DNA from: DASYHS01 sp035998295
GTDB lineage: Bacteria; Pseudomonadota; Alphaproteobacteria; Azospirillales; Azospirillaceae
Direction of reading: 5' to 3'
Assembly: GCF_035998295.1 (NCBI RefSeq)
Contig: NZ_DASYHS010000270.1
Location: 1-54,915, forward strand
Length of the DNA stretch: 54,915 nucleotides
The notes beneath the pieces are model-generated. The model did no database searches, was not told the DNA's origin, and saw nothing but the letters and a program-made list of their open reading frames with translations. Shown in pieces: positions 7,950 to 17,268 of this stretch; position 1 is the first letter of the stretch; each line of letters begins with the position of its first letter. Both the position numbers and the translations under genes were made by a program.

Positions 7950-9452
7950 ATGCCCAAGCAAGCCCAAGGCCCGCTGCTGCCGATCTTCGCCGCCGACGCG
8001 GCGGAGGAGCCGCTGTTCCGCCAGATCTACCGTCGCCTGCGCGACGCGGTGCTGAGCGGGGCGCTGCTCCCCGGCGCGCGGCTGCCGTCGAGCCGCTCCC
8101 TTGCCCGCGAACTCGGCGTCTCGCGCAACACCGTCGTCACCGCGCTCGACGAACTGGTGGCCGAGGGCTATCTCGAGCCGCGCGTCGGCTCCGGCACCTA
8201 CGTCGCCGCCGCACTCCCGGAGAACCTGCTCCACACCCCGCCCGCTTCCGCACCTGCCTCCTCGCCTGCTTCCCTGCCGGCCGGGCCGCCGCCGACACCC
8301 GCGCGGCCCCGATCGTGGGAACCGGACCCGATCCTGCCGTTCCGGGCCGGCGTCCCGGCCCTCGATCGCTTTCCCCTGGCGGTATGGCGCCGTCTCCAGG
8401 CGCGGCGCTGGCGCTCGCTCGGCTCGGCGGAACTGCATTACGGCTCGCCCGCCGGCTGGAAGCCGCTGCGCGAGGCGGTCGCGGGATATCTGCGCACCGC
8501 CCGGGGCGTGCGCTGCGACGCCGAACAGGTGATGATCGTCTCGAGCTGCCAGGCGGCGATCGACCTCGCCGCGCGCCTCCTGCTCCAGCCGGGCGAGCGC
8601 GCCTGGGTCGAGGAACCCGGCTATCTCGGCGCGGTCGAGGCCCTGCGCAGCCGGGGCGCGGTGCCGGTGCCGGTGCCGGTGGACGCCGAGGGGCTGGACG
8701 TGGCCGCCGGCCGGGCGCTGGCACCCGATGCGCGGCTCGCCTACGTGACGCCGAGCTGCCAGTACCCGCTCGGCGTCACGCTCGGGTTGCGCCGGCGCCT
8801 GGAGCTTCTCGCCTGGGCGGCGGAGGCGGGAGCATGGATCCTGGAGGACGACTACGACAGCGAGTACCGCTACGCGGGCCGGCCGCTCGCCGCGCTCCAG
8901 GGGCTCGACAGGCCGGGTGCCGAGCGGGTGATCTATCTCGGCACCTTCAGCAAGGTGATGTTCCCGGCCCTGAGGATCGCGTACGCAGTGTTGCCGCACC
9001 AACTGGCGGAGCCTTTCGCGCGGCTGCGCCGCTATGTCGACGACCACACCTCGCTGCCGGCCCAGATGGTGCTCCACGACTTCATCGCCGAAGGGTACTT
9101 CTCCGCCCATGTCCGGCGGACGCGGCTGTGCTACGCCGAGCGCCAGGAGGCCCTGCTCCACTCGGTCTCGCGGCATCTGGGCGGCCTGGTCGAAGCCGAC
9201 CCGGCGCCGGCCGGCATGCAGGTCGTCGCCCGGCTCGCCCCCGGCCTCGGCATCGGCGATTCGGCGGTGGCCGAGGCCGCCCGGCGCGCCGGAGTGATGC
9301 TGCTGGCGCTCTCGGACTGCCATGCCGGGCCGCCGCTGCACCGGGGCCTGCTGCTGGGATATTCGGGCTTCCCTCCCGAAGCGCTCGACCGGGCGGCACG
9401 GCGCCTCGCGGACGTCATCGGAAAGACGGCTCCCCGCTGGACGCCGGCATGA
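7950..9452 (+). CDS. MocR-type regulator (GntR winged helix + aminotransferase domain)
   Basis: 500 residues. Residues 20-86 are a GntR winged helix (LPSSRSLARELGVSRNTVV), residues 92-125 a Pro-rich linker, and residues 130-490 a fold-type I aminotransferase domain with the PLP lysine in GTFSKVMFPA (Lys335) and the aspartate in EDDYDSE (residues 299-305). Such proteins sense PLP or an amino-compound adduct and activate genes such as pdxST, gabT or taurine genes. No typical target is adjacent; the genes on both sides are unrelated, so its effector is unknown. Confidence 0.87.
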   Translation: MPKQAQGPLLPIFAADAAEEPLFRQIYRRLRDAVLSGALLPGARLPSSRSLARELGVSRNTVVTALDELVAEGYLEPRVGSGTYVAAALPENLLHTPPASAPASSPASLPAGPPPTPARPRSWEPDPILPFRAGVPALDRFPLAVWRRLQARRWRSLGSAELHYGSPAGWKPLREAVAGYLRTARGVRCDAEQVMIVSSCQAAIDLAARLLLQPGERAWVEEPGYLGAVEALRSRGAVPVPVPVDAEGLDVAAGRALAPDARLAYVTPSCQYPLGVTLGLRRRLELLAWAAEAGAWILEDDYDSEYRYAGRPLAALQGLDRPGAERVIYLGTFSKVMFPALRIAYAVLPHQLAEPFARLRRYVDDHTSLPAQMVLHDFIAEGYFSAHVRRTRLCYAERQEALLHSVSRHLGGLVEADPAPAGMQVVARLAPGLGIGDSAVAEAARRAGVMLLALSDCHAGPPLHRGLLLGYSGFPPEALDRAARRLADVIGKTAPRWTPA

Positions 9453-9536
9453 CGGAAAAGCCCCGCTCCCGCCCGGCGACGTGATACACAGGGCGGAGCC
9501 GCGGGACGTCCGCGGTACCTCCCATGGGGCAACCGG

Positions 9537-10502
9537 ATGGAACTGCTCGTCGTCGCCTCGCTGGCGCTCGTGGTCGTGATCGCCGCCACCAGCGTGCGGA
9601 TCGTCCCGCAGGGCTTCAACTACGTCGTCGAGCGGCTGGGCCGCTACCAGGAGACGCTGGAGCCCGGGCTCAACGTCATCGTCCCGCTGGTCAGCTCCAT
9701 CCGCGCGAAGGTCGACATGCGCGAGACCGTGGTCGACGTCCCGGAGCAGTCCGTCATCACCCGGGACAATGCCGCCGTCTCCGCCGACGGCGTGCTGTTC
9801 TTCCAAGTCCTCGACCCGCGCAAGGCGACCTACGAGATCACCAACCTCCAGATCGCGATCCAGACGCTGTCCATGACCACGCTGCGCACCGTCATGGGTT
9901 CGATGGACCTGGACGAGCTGCTGAGCCAGCGCGAGACGATCAACGTCGCGATCCTGAAGGCGGTCGACGAGGCGACGAACAGCTGGGGCGTGCGGGTCAC
10001 CCGCGTGGAGCTGCGCGACATCTCGCCGCCCGACGACATCGTCCAGTCCATGGGCCGCCAGCTCAAGGCCGAGCGCGAGCGCCGCGCCCAGATCCTCGAG
10101 GCGGACGCGGAGAAGGAGAGCCAGATCCGCATCGCGCAAGGCAAGCTGGAGGCCGCAAAGCTGGAGGCCGAGGCGCGCGAGCGACTGGCCCGGGCGGAAG
10201 CCGAGGCCACGCGCATGGTCTCCGAGGCGGTCGCCGCCGGGTCCACCCAGGCGCTGAACTACTTCATCGGCCAGAAATACGTCGATGCCCTCGCGACCCT
10301 GGCCGCGGCCCCGAACCTGAAGACCCTGATCCTGCCGATCGAGCTGTCCTCGGTCGGCGCCACCGTCGCCGGCATCGGCGAGTTGATCCGGCATGCCGGA
10401 CCGTTCGCCGGGCCCGCGGGCCGGACCGGGGCCGACGATCCGCAGGCGCGCCACGCCGCGGATCCGGGCCCCTGGGGCGGACGGCCGGCAGGCGACGCGT
10501 GA
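9537..10502 (+). CDS. SPFH/stomatin-like membrane protein (QmcA/paraslipin family)
   Basis: 321 residues. Residues 1-19 form a membrane anchor, residues 20-180 the SPFH (band 7) domain (VRIVPQGFNYVVERLGRYQ, DVPEQSVITRDNAAVSADGV) and residues 180-245 a long Ala/Glu/Arg-rich coiled coil. These proteins form large ring assemblies in the inner membrane and organise lipid microdomains and proteases. Its stop overlaps the ATG of the NfeD gene, the standard stomatin/NfeD pairing. The ribosome site is weak. Confidence 0.9.
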   Translation: MELLVVASLALVVVIAATSVRIVPQGFNYVVERLGRYQETLEPGLNVIVPLVSSIRAKVDMRETVVDVPEQSVITRDNAAVSADGVLFFQVLDPRKATYEITNLQIAIQTLSMTTLRTVMGSMDLDELLSQRETINVAILKAVDEATNSWGVRVTRVELRDISPPDDIVQSMGRQLKAERERRAQILEADAEKESQIRIAQGKLEAAKLEAEARERLARAEAEATRMVSEAVAAGSTQALNYFIGQKYVDALATLAAAPNLKTLILPIELSSVGATVAGIGELIRHAGPFAGPAGRTGADDPQARHAADPGPWGGRPAGDA

Positions 10503-10972
10503 TGTCCTGGCTGTCGGCGGCGCCGGTCCCGCTCGTCTGGGCCACCATCGCCGTCGTGCTGATCGCGGCGGAGATACTGGCGCCCGGCTTCCTGCTGGCC
10601 TGGTTCGCCGTCGCCGCCTTCCTGACCTTCGCCCTGACCTGGGCCGTCGAGGGCCTGCCCCTCATCCAGCAGGTCGGCCTGTTCACGCTGCTGTCGGCGG
10701 TGCTGATCGGCGCGGCGGTGGTCTGGCGGCGCGGGCGCCCCCGTCCGGCACCGGACGCCGCGACCGGGATCAACGACCGCGCGGCCCACCAGGAGGGGGC
10801 GGTCGCGATCCTGGACGAACCCATCCGCAACGGGCGGGGCCGTCTCCTTCTCGGCGACACGCTGTGGCATGTCGAAGGCCCCGACCTGCCGGCCGGGACG
10901 GCAGTGCGCGTCGTCGGCCACCGCCGGATGGTACTCCTTGTGGAGCCTGCCGGCGACGCCCCAGGAACCTAG
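10502..10972 (+). CDS. NfeD-family membrane protein
   Basis: 156 residues with two or three N-terminal helices (VWATIAVVLIAAEILAPGFL, then AFLTFALTWAV and LFTLLSAVLIGAAVVW) and a C-terminal OB-fold domain from about residue 90 (GAVAILDEPIRNGRGRLLLG). This is the short NfeD type that partners SPFH proteins. The ATG overlaps the SPFH stop codon, so translation is coupled. Substrate or partner protease is unknown. Confidence 0.87.
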   Translation: MSWLSAAPVPLVWATIAVVLIAAEILAPGFLLAWFAVAAFLTFALTWAVEGLPLIQQVGLFTLLSAVLIGAAVVWRRGRPRPAPDAATGINDRAAHQEGAVAILDEPIRNGRGRLLLGDTLWHVEGPDLPAGTAVRVVGHRRMVLLVEPAGDAPGT

Positions 10973-11022
10973 TCCCGAGATGCGGGTTGTTAGGCTGCAA
11001 CGCCGGGCTGGAGGACGGGTGG

Positions 11023-11466
11023 ATGACGCGCGAGAAGATCATCGACACGCTCAATGACCTGATCCAAATAACCGAAGACAGCCATGAAGGCTATCGGAAG
11101 TCCGCCGAGGACGTCGACGAGCCCGACCTGAAGGAACTGTTCAACGACCTTGCCGCCCAGCGCGGCGCCATGGTCCGCGAGCTGCAGAAGTTCGTCGCCG
11201 AGCAGGGCGGCGCGCCTGAGTCGAGCGGCACGGTCCTGGGCGGCGCCCACCGCGTCTTCATCGACCTGAAGAGCGCCGTGCTGGGCCGGGACCGCCGTGC
11301 GATCCTGCAAGAGGTGGAGCGCGGCGAAGGCGAAGCCATCCGCCGCTACGAGCAGGCACTCGAGGTCGAGCTGCCGAACCATCTGCACGACGCCGTCGCC
11401 GAGCATCTGCAGCGGATCCGCGCCGACCGCGACCGGATGGTCACGCTCGACCGCACCACCGGATAA
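11023..11466 (+). CDS. PA2169-family four-helix-bundle protein (DUF2383)
   Basis: 147 residues, almost entirely helical, with the ferritin-like layout of this family: IIDTLNDLIQITEDSHEGYRK at the N-terminus, HRVFIDLKSAVLGRDRRAILQ in the middle and a GEGEAIRRYEQAL helix near the end. Family members are small stress-associated proteins of unknown function. The ATG at 11023 has GGAGG nine bases upstream. It lies 50 bp after the NfeD gene and may be co-transcribed with it. Confidence 0.8.
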   Translation: MTREKIIDTLNDLIQITEDSHEGYRKSAEDVDEPDLKELFNDLAAQRGAMVRELQKFVAEQGGAPESSGTVLGGAHRVFIDLKSAVLGRDRRAILQEVERGEGEAIRRYEQALEVELPNHLHDAVAEHLQRIRADRDRMVTLDRTTG

Positions 11467-11573
11467 CCTCTTTCGCGCCAGCGGCATCCTGATGTTGCAA
11501 TGCAGCATTCCTCTTGTGCGCCGCCATGGAACGGCGTAGCAATGATTCATCAAGGCAGAGCAGAGTGGAGTCC

Positions 11574-11783
11574 ATGAGCCTAGACGAGTTGGTGACTGCG
11601 GGTGCGTTCGCGCTTTACGGTGCCGAGCACGCCCATCGGATCGAGGAGTTCCGCAAGTCCCCGAACTCCGACGCGCTGATCCAGCGCGACTTCGAGGACT
11701 ACAAGGGCAAATACGTCCGCAAGTTCCAGGATTTCGCGGACCAGCTGGCCTCCAGGGGCCTCGCGATCCGCCCCGCCGCCTGA
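11574..11783 (+). CDS. Small uncharacterised protein (69 aa)
   Basis: I do not recognise a family. The protein is mostly helical and charged (EEFRKSPNSDALIQRDFEDY, KYVRKFQDFADQLASRG), with no signal peptide or membrane segment. The ATG at 11574 has GGAG four bases upstream. It sits between the PA2169-type protein and another small protein on the same strand, so a general stress role by association is possible but unproven. Confidence 0.6.
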   Translation: MSLDELVTAGAFALYGAEHAHRIEEFRKSPNSDALIQRDFEDYKGKYVRKFQDFADQLASRGLAIRPAA

Positions 11784-11804
11784 TCCCCCGATCCGTCGTC
11801 CGCC

Positions 11805-11832
11805 GCGCCCCGGAGCCCCCGCCCCGGGGCGC
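11805..11832 (+). terminator. GC-rich hairpin after the 69-aa protein gene
   Basis: GCGCCCCGG at 11805-11813 pairs perfectly with CCGGGGCGC at 11824-11832 across a ten-base loop. There is no T tract, so it may be a weak terminator or an RNA-stabilising stem. Confidence 0.4.
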
Positions 11833-11861
11833 ATTCGCGTTCCGGAGGCGGCGATTCGCCG

Positions 11862-11887
11862 GGAAACGATTCCGGTTCGCCCTTGTT
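11862..11887 (+). promoter_or_regulatory. Possible EcfG-type (general stress) promoter
   Basis: GGAAAC at 11862-11867 is followed after 17 bases by GTT at 11885-11887. The alphaproteobacterial EcfG consensus is GGAAC-N16/17-CGTT, so the match is approximate. Transcription would start about 30 bases before the ATG of the 60-aa protein gene. Confidence 0.25.
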
Positions 11888-11921
11888 GGGCTCTGATACC
11901 CAACCTCCAGGAGGAGCTCTG

Positions 11922-12104
11922 ATGGCGACGAATGCCGAGATAGCCGCCAAGCTGCTGCGCGATGCAGCATCCTTCTTCCGCCATGTCGGCGAGCAGAACG
12001 ACCCGATCCGCGACCAGATGGACAACAATGCCAAGGCGTACGAGGTGGTCGCCGAACTGGTCGAAAGCGACCCTGCCGCCGAATTCGATCTCGCGAACCG
12101 CTGA
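11922..12104 (+). CDS. Small uncharacterised acidic protein (60 aa)
   Basis: The family is not recognised. The sequence is helical and acidic (NAEIAAKLLRDAASFFRHVG, NNAKAYEVVAELVESDPAAE), with no membrane segment. The ATG at 11922 is preceded by AGGAGGAG, a very strong ribosome site, which suggests high expression. A possible EcfG-type promoter lies just upstream. A nine-bp stem follows the gene. Confidence 0.6.
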   Translation: MATNAEIAAKLLRDAASFFRHVGEQNDPIRDQMDNNAKAYEVVAELVESDPAAEFDLANR

Positions 12105-12123
12105 TCGACGCCTCCCGATTCCT

Positions 12124-12158
12124 GGCGGGCGGGTAAAGAGCAAGAAGAACCGCCCGCC
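12124..12158 (+). terminator. Nine-bp stem after the 60-aa protein gene
   Basis: GGCGGGCGG at 12124-12132 pairs with CCGCCCGCC at 12150-12158 around a 17-base A-rich loop. No T run follows. It is a possible terminator separating the small genes from the histidine kinase. Confidence 0.35.
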
Positions 12159-12283
12159 GTTCAACCGGACGCGTGCAGCATCGAAGCCACCGTCCGTACA
12201 CAAAGCAGTTTTCACCTTCCAATAGGGCTATTGCGTCGGCCGGTCCGGGCGTATTGTCCGCGCATGTATTGCAGGATGCAGGC

Positions 12284-14395
12284 ATGACGGACGGACTCTT
12301 TGCCGAGGGGAGCGGGGCCGGACGACCACCTTCCAGGAACGGCACCGGGCCGCTGGCGCTGGCGGCGATCGGCCGCGGCACCGCCGGGGCGGTCGCGGTA
12401 ATCGGCGTCATCATGACGCTGGCCCTCTTCCTGATGGTCCGCGAGCAGATCGCCAACCAGGCCGCCGAGCAGATCGCCTACCGCGTGGCCCGGGCGACCG
12501 AAGTGGTGCAGCGGCGCCTCGAACTGGCAGTGGACACCACCGCCGCCGTCGCCGCCCTGGCCTCCGCGATCGAAGGGATCGACGCTCCGGACTTCTCCAC
12601 TTTCGCCAACCGGATCGTCCCGTCCGAACCCGGCATCGAGGCCATGGTGCTGGTGGAATCCAGCCCCGACGACGGCCAGGGGGTCCGCCTGGTCGCGACG
12701 GACGCGCTGAAGCTGCCGCTGAGGGTTCCCGAAGGCCCCTTCGCCGATCTGCTGCGGCAGGGAGCCGTGCGGCCGGCCGCGCGCCTGCTCGACGGCGCCG
12801 ACTTCGGCGTCCCGGACACGGCCTTCATCGGCATCGTCGAACCGGTCCGGGGCCCTCGCGACGACCCATCCGAACCGGGAGGAGCGGTAGTCGCAACCCT
12901 GCTTCGCGCCGACCACGTCTTCGCCCTGGCGGAGGACCCTTCCGGCCGGCCCATTCTCTCGGGCCCGACCGTCTTCGCCCCCGGCCGGCCCACCGAACCG
13001 TTGTTCCGCGCCCAGACGCCCGAGGGCGGCCGGAACTCGGGACGGGGAACGACCACCGTCGTCTCGGCAGCGGGGGAGAGCTGGATCCTCCACTGGCAAC
13101 CCGTTCTGGACGCCGTCCCCACCGTGCTCGCGCTGTCGCCCCTCGCGGTGCTGTTCGGAGGAGTCGCGACGACCGGCGCCATCACCAGCTACCTGATCCT
13201 GGCGCGCCGGCGGGCCGGCGAGGTGGCCGCCCTTGCGGCGTCGCTCGCCGCAGCCAACGCCGGGCTGCGCGAGAGCGAGCGCAAATACCGCGACATCTAC
13301 GAGCATTCGGTCGAGGGCCAGTTCCAGAGCTCGGCCGACGGGCGGATGCTCGGCTCCAATCCGGCACTGGCCCGCATCTACGGCTATCCGGACGTCGAGA
13401 CGCTGCTGGCGGAGATGCGGGACGTCGGGGTCCAGCTCTATCTCGATGCCGGACGTCGCGAGACCTTCGTACGGCTCGCCGCCGAGACGGGGGAGGTGCA
13501 TGGCTTCGAGTCCCGGATCCGCCGGCGCGACGGTTCGATAATCTGGACGAGCGAGAGTGCGCGCGCCGTGCGCGGCCCCGACGGCCGGATCCGCTACTAC
13601 GAGGGCAAGGTCGAGGACGTGACCGAGCGCAAGGCCGCCGAGGAGGCGATGCGCCTCGCCAAGGAGCAGGCGGACTTCGCCAACCGGGCCAAGTCCGAGT
13701 TCCTCGCCAACATGAGCCATGAGCTGAGAACACCCCTCAACGCGATCATCGGCTTCAGCGAGATCATAAAGGACGAGCTATTCGGCCCGGCCGGGCGCAG
13801 CGAGTACGTCGACTATGCGCGCGACATCCATGAGAGCGGCCGTTTGCTCCTGGCGCTGATCAACGACATCCTGGACATGTCGAAGATCGAGGCCGGCAAG
13901 AAGGAGCTGCAGGACACCGTGCTCGATCTCGGCCGCGTCGCCGAGAGCTGCGTGCGCCTCGTCCGGCCGCGGGCCGATGGCGGGGGGGTCCTGCTCGACA
14001 CCGACGTACCGGGGGACCTGCCCTTCGTACGCGCCGAAGAAAGGGCGCTGAAGCAGATCGTCAACAACCTGCTGTCGAACGCCGTCAAGTTCACGCCCGA
14101 GGGTGGCCGGGTCACGCTCTCGGCCGAGGTCGAGGCGGGCGGCGAACTCGCGATCCGCGTCACCGACACCGGCATCGGCATGGCGGCCGAGGACCTGCCG
14201 AAGGCGCTCGCCCCGTTCGGACAGATCGAGAGTTCGCTGTCGAGCAAGACCCAGGGCACCGGGCTCGGCCTGCCGCTGGTCGTGGCGCTGACGGAGCTGC
14301 ACGGAGGCAGGTTCCACATCGACAGCACTCCCGGCCGCGGCACCGTCGCGAGCGTGCTCCTCCCGGCCGACCGCGTGATCAGCCAGATGGGGTAA
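12284..14395 (+). CDS. Membrane histidine kinase: CHASE-like sensor, PAS, HisKA, HATPase
   Basis: 703 residues. A helix at 35-52 and another at 283-306 bracket a periplasmic domain of about 230 residues with CHASE-like stretches (FANRIVPSEPGIEAMVLVES, PDTAFIGIVEPVRG). PAS/PAC follows at 330-450 (YEGKVEDVTERK), HisKA with the phospho-acceptor His479 in FLANMSHELRTPL, and an ATPase domain with NNLLSNAVKF, GIGM and GTGLGLPL motifs. There is no receiver domain. The ATG at 12284 is preferred because AGGATGCAGG lies just upstream. No response regulator is adjacent, so it is an orphan kinase. It converges on tssG with only 21 bp between the stops. Confidence 0.85.
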   Translation: MTDGLFAEGSGAGRPPSRNGTGPLALAAIGRGTAGAVAVIGVIMTLALFLMVREQIANQAAEQIAYRVARATEVVQRRLELAVDTTAAVAALASAIEGIDAPDFSTFANRIVPSEPGIEAMVLVESSPDDGQGVRLVATDALKLPLRVPEGPFADLLRQGAVRPAARLLDGADFGVPDTAFIGIVEPVRGPRDDPSEPGGAVVATLLRADHVFALAEDPSGRPILSGPTVFAPGRPTEPLFRAQTPEGGRNSGRGTTTVVSAAGESWILHWQPVLDAVPTVLALSPLAVLFGGVATTGAITSYLILARRRAGEVAALAASLAAANAGLRESERKYRDIYEHSVEGQFQSSADGRMLGSNPALARIYGYPDVETLLAEMRDVGVQLYLDAGRRETFVRLAAETGEVHGFESRIRRRDGSIIWTSESARAVRGPDGRIRYYEGKVEDVTERKAAEEAMRLAKEQADFANRAKSEFLANMSHELRTPLNAIIGFSEIIKDELFGPAGRSEYVDYARDIHESGRLLLALINDILDMSKIEAGKKELQDTVLDLGRVAESCVRLVRPRADGGGVLLDTDVPGDLPFVRAEERALKQIVNNLLSNAVKFTPEGGRVTLSAEVEAGGELAIRVTDTGIGMAAEDLPKALAPFGQIESSLSSKTQGTGLGLPLVVALTELHGGRFHIDSTPGRGTVASVLLPADRVISQMG

Positions 14396-14416
14396 GCGGA
14401 GGGGAGCGTCCTTGCC

Positions 14417-15487
14417 CTAGGCCCGCTTGGCCGAGCGTCTCGCCCGCTTCCACAGCGGGACGGCCGCGTCGTCCTCGACGGCGATGGTCACCACCCCCTC
14501 GGAAGTCCGCGGCCGGGTCGTGAGAAAAGAGGTCCAGCCGAGCCGGGGCGGCGCCTTGCGATCGAGCCTCGTGCCCGGAACCTGCGCCGGCTTCAGGCGC
14601 AGGCGCACCGAGAAGTCCGGCATCCGGCCGGCGTGGAAACGCAGCAGCGAAACCAGCGGAGCCCAGGCGTCGCCGACCGGAAGGAAGCCTCGAAAGGCAG
14701 GCAGGTCGAGCGGGCCGAGCGAGACCGTCAGCGCCGCCTGCTGGTCCCAGGCCCGCGCACCGAGCACGACGCTGCTCCCCAGCGCGTTGTTCATTCCCTT
14801 GCGGATGCCGAGGCTGGTGGTTTCGGTACGGGAGAGCGGAAGCCAGCGCCCCTGCAGCGGTATGCCCTCGACCGGCACGCCGAAATGCGCCTCGACCAGC
14901 CGCTCCAGCGCATGCAGGCTGCGCGGCTGCTGGTTCAGGAGCCCGGCGCGGTCCAGCAGCGCGCGGTCCGGTACGTCCATGCGGTTGCGCAACCCGCCGG
15001 TGCCGAGACCGAGAAGGCAGTAGAAGTAGAAGGCGAAGTTCGTGTCGTCCGGCGTCCCGCGAACGAGTTCCGGCCGGTGCGCCCGACGAGCACGGAACAT
15101 CAGCGAAACGAGACGGTGGTTGAACTGGTCGAGAAAGTCGCGGGCGGTCCCGTCGCGCGCCCGCAGCCTCTCGATCACCAGCTCGGTGATGGGCGGCGGC
15201 AACGGGCCGAACGCGCCCGCGAGCCCCATGAAGTTGACCTGCATCCCGAACTGCCGGCCAGCCCCGGGCATCTCCACCCGGTCGAGATCGCTCGCGGGGA
15301 ACGCGCTCTTGAGGCTGGAGCTGAACCGCACGACCTCGGCGGACGCGTCGGGGCCTTCGCCGACCGATGCGCCGACCGGATCCAGCATCTCAAGCAGGCG
15401 CACCGCCTGGTAGAAGTCGAAGCGATGCCCCTCCTTGAAGAGGAGGTCCGCTACAGAACGACCCTTTCGCCAGCCCGAGGCGGCCAT
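14417..15487 (-). CDS. tssG: T6SS baseplate protein TssG
   Basis: 356 residues, the usual TssG (ImpH/VasB) length. It shows the family start DLLFKEGHRFDFYQAVRLLE, then VNFMGLAGAFGPLPPPITEL and FLPVGDAWAPLVSLLRF. TssG forms the clamp of the baseplate wedge with TssF and TssE and binds TssK. It is the last gene of the T6SS run and its start lies 37 bp inside tssF, so expression is coupled. It ends close to the convergent histidine kinase gene with no clear terminator between. Confidence 0.93.
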   Translation of the reverse strand: MAASGWRKGRSVADLLFKEGHRFDFYQAVRLLEMLDPVGASVGEGPDASAEVVRFSSSLKSAFPASDLDRVEMPGAGRQFGMQVNFMGLAGAFGPLPPPITELVIERLRARDGTARDFLDQFNHRLVSLMFRARRAHRPELVRGTPDDTNFAFYFYCLLGLGTGGLRNRMDVPDRALLDRAGLLNQQPRSLHALERLVEAHFGVPVEGIPLQGRWLPLSRTETTSLGIRKGMNNALGSSVVLGARAWDQQAALTVSLGPLDLPAFRGFLPVGDAWAPLVSLLRFHAGRMPDFSVRLRLKPAQVPGTRLDRKAPPRLGWTSFLTTRPRTSEGVVTIAVEDDAAVPLWKRARRSAKRA

Positions 15488-17268
15488 GTCTTCCAGATCC
15501 CGTCACGTTGCCGGCTCGTGATGACGAGCTGGGTGAAGCTTTCGAGCGAGGCGTACAACCCTATGAAACGGTCCAGCACGGCCGCCAGCAGGAAAGGGTT
15601 GCTGCCGGCGTACAGGCTTTCGTCGAAGTCGAGCGTCACCTCCCAGCCACGGCAGAAGCCCCGCCACGCCTCGTTGCCGATCCGCCGCACGACGCGCCGC
15701 GAGGACAGGCCGCGGACGCCCGCGATCTGCTGGGCGGCCGTGGCCCCGCCGGGCCCGGCGTACAGCGTCAGGATCTCGTGCAGCGCCGCGAGCCCGTCCC
15801 GGCCTTCCGACAGCGAAAGGTGGTTGAGCGACAGGTTGGAGACCAGCCGCCACAGCGTGTCGCCACGCATCGGCGGCATCACCTCGTCCGTCGGCTTGTT
15901 CAGGCAGACGATCGAGCGGACCGGGGCGTCCACCTCGATCTGGAAACGGGCACCCGGCGGGATTTGTTGGGCAAGGCCCCGGTTGGTGCACAAGGTATGG
16001 GCGAACACCATGTGGGTCGGCGGCCGGGTCGGCCGGAAATCCAGGTCCCGGAACGCCAGGAACATGTCGGTTCCACCCATGTCCGCGCGCTGCGTCTGGC
16101 GGCGGCGTGCGATCCAGAAGGCGCGCTGGCCCGTCAGCGCCGACTGGTGGTCATAGGAGAAATATGGCCGGAACAGCCGGCTGTCGTCCTCGAAGGCCGA
16201 GGTCGCCGACACCTTGACGATGGAATGGATCTCGGTCGAGCGTTCCCAGCGGCTGTCCGGCAGCAGCCGGTACTCGACCTGGGTCTGGTCCAGGCGCACC
16301 GGCTCGGAGGTCTTGGGGAACAGGTTGATGACCGGTACGCAATTGAGGCGGAAGGCGGCCCTGTCCATCGGCAGCCGCCGGCGGGTTCCCGGGCCGAGCA
16401 GGAACAGCAGATCCGCCTCGCGCCGCGAGCCGAGGCCGCCGAGTCCGACGACGTCGAAGTAGAGGAATTTCTCCGGGAAGGCGAAGTATTCCTGGATCAG
16501 CCGATAGCCGTGGTGGGCATGCCGCGGGTAGGGCAGGACGTCGTCGTCGGGCGCGAAGCCGACCGCCTGGATCGCGTCCGCCGGGAGCAGCCGGCCGGGA
16601 GCCTTCTCCCCCACCCCCATCACCGCGACGCCGCGCGTCTGGTTGAACAGCATCTCGTACAGCGTGCCGCCCAGCATCGTGTCGGCGTCGATGTGGAAAC
16701 GCAGCCGTTCGGGCGTCACGTCGGCGAAGGTGAGGTTGCCGAGACACGAAACCCTGAGGCGGAGCACGGAGCCGACGTCGGGCCGGTCCTCCAGGAAACC
16801 GAAGGCCGCCGGGTCCAGCAACGCCGCCGAGACCACCTCGATCGGCCACAGCTCAACGGGATAGCAGGTCTGGAACCGGCAGGTCAGGCCGTGATCCGCT
16901 TCCGCGAACAGCGGCACGTCGTCGGGGATCGTGAACCCGGCGACGGCGCGTGCCTGGTCGGGATCGACGTCGAACTGCACGATCGCCATGCTCGGCACGG
17001 GTGCGACGAGCTGGGGATAGAGCACCTCGAGGAGAGCCGAGGGGATCTCCGGGAAATCCGCGTCCAGGTTGCGCTGGATGCGCCCGGTCAGGAACGCGAA
17101 GCTCTCGATCAGCCGCTCGACATGGGGGTCGGGCGATTCGTCGGCGCTCAGCTCCAGCCGATTGGCGATCTTGGGATAGCGCGCGGCGAACTCCGCCCCC
17201 TGGTTGCGCAGGTACAGGAGCTCGCGCTGGTAGTATTCGAGGAGGTCGTCGCGGTCTGCGTCACTCAT
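15451..17268 (-). CDS. tssF: T6SS baseplate protein TssF
   Basis: 605 residues, as in the family (ImpG/VasA). The N-terminus LLEYYQRELLYLRNQGAEFAARYPKIA (split here as LLEYYQRELLYLRNQ plus GAEFAARYPKIA) is the family hallmark, followed by ESFAFLTGRIQRNLDADFPE and, near residue 545, the GGATAAQQIAGVRGLSSRRV stretch. TssF is the main wedge component of the baseplate. Its start overlaps the tssE stop by eight bases and its 3' end overlaps tssG by 37. Confidence 0.95.
   Translation of the reverse strand: MSDADRDDLLEYYQRELLYLRNQGAEFAARYPKIANRLELSADESPDPHVERLIESFAFLTGRIQRNLDADFPEIPSALLEVLYPQLVAPVPSMAIVQFDVDPDQARAVAGFTIPDDVPLFAEADHGLTCRFQTCYPVELWPIEVVSAALLDPAAFGFLEDRPDVGSVLRLRVSCLGNLTFADVTPERLRFHIDADTMLGGTLYEMLFNQTRGVAVMGVGEKAPGRLLPADAIQAVGFAPDDDVLPYPRHAHHGYRLIQEYFAFPEKFLYFDVVGLGGLGSRREADLLFLLGPGTRRRLPMDRAAFRLNCVPVINLFPKTSEPVRLDQTQVEYRLLPDSRWERSTEIHSIVKVSATSAFEDDSRLFRPYFSYDHQSALTGQRAFWIARRRQTQRADMGGTDMFLAFRDLDFRPTRPPTHMVFAHTLCTNRGLAQQIPPGARFQIEVDAPVRSIVCLNKPTDEVMPPMRGDTLWRLVSNLSLNHLSLSEGRDGLAALHEILTLYAGPGGATAAQQIAGVRGLSSRRVVRRIGNEAWRGFCRGWEVTLDFDESLYAGSNPFLLAAVLDRFIGLYASLESFTQLVITSRQRDGIWKTWPPRAGERVVL

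Noticed and set aside
14396..14440. Bidirectional terminator between the histidine kinase and tssG
   Set aside because: AAGCGG and CCGCTT can pair only across a 27-base loop, which is too weak to call.
15451..15487. Possible frameshift between tssF and tssG
   Set aside because: Both proteins have complete family-typical ends; the 37-bp overlap is a normal coupled junction.
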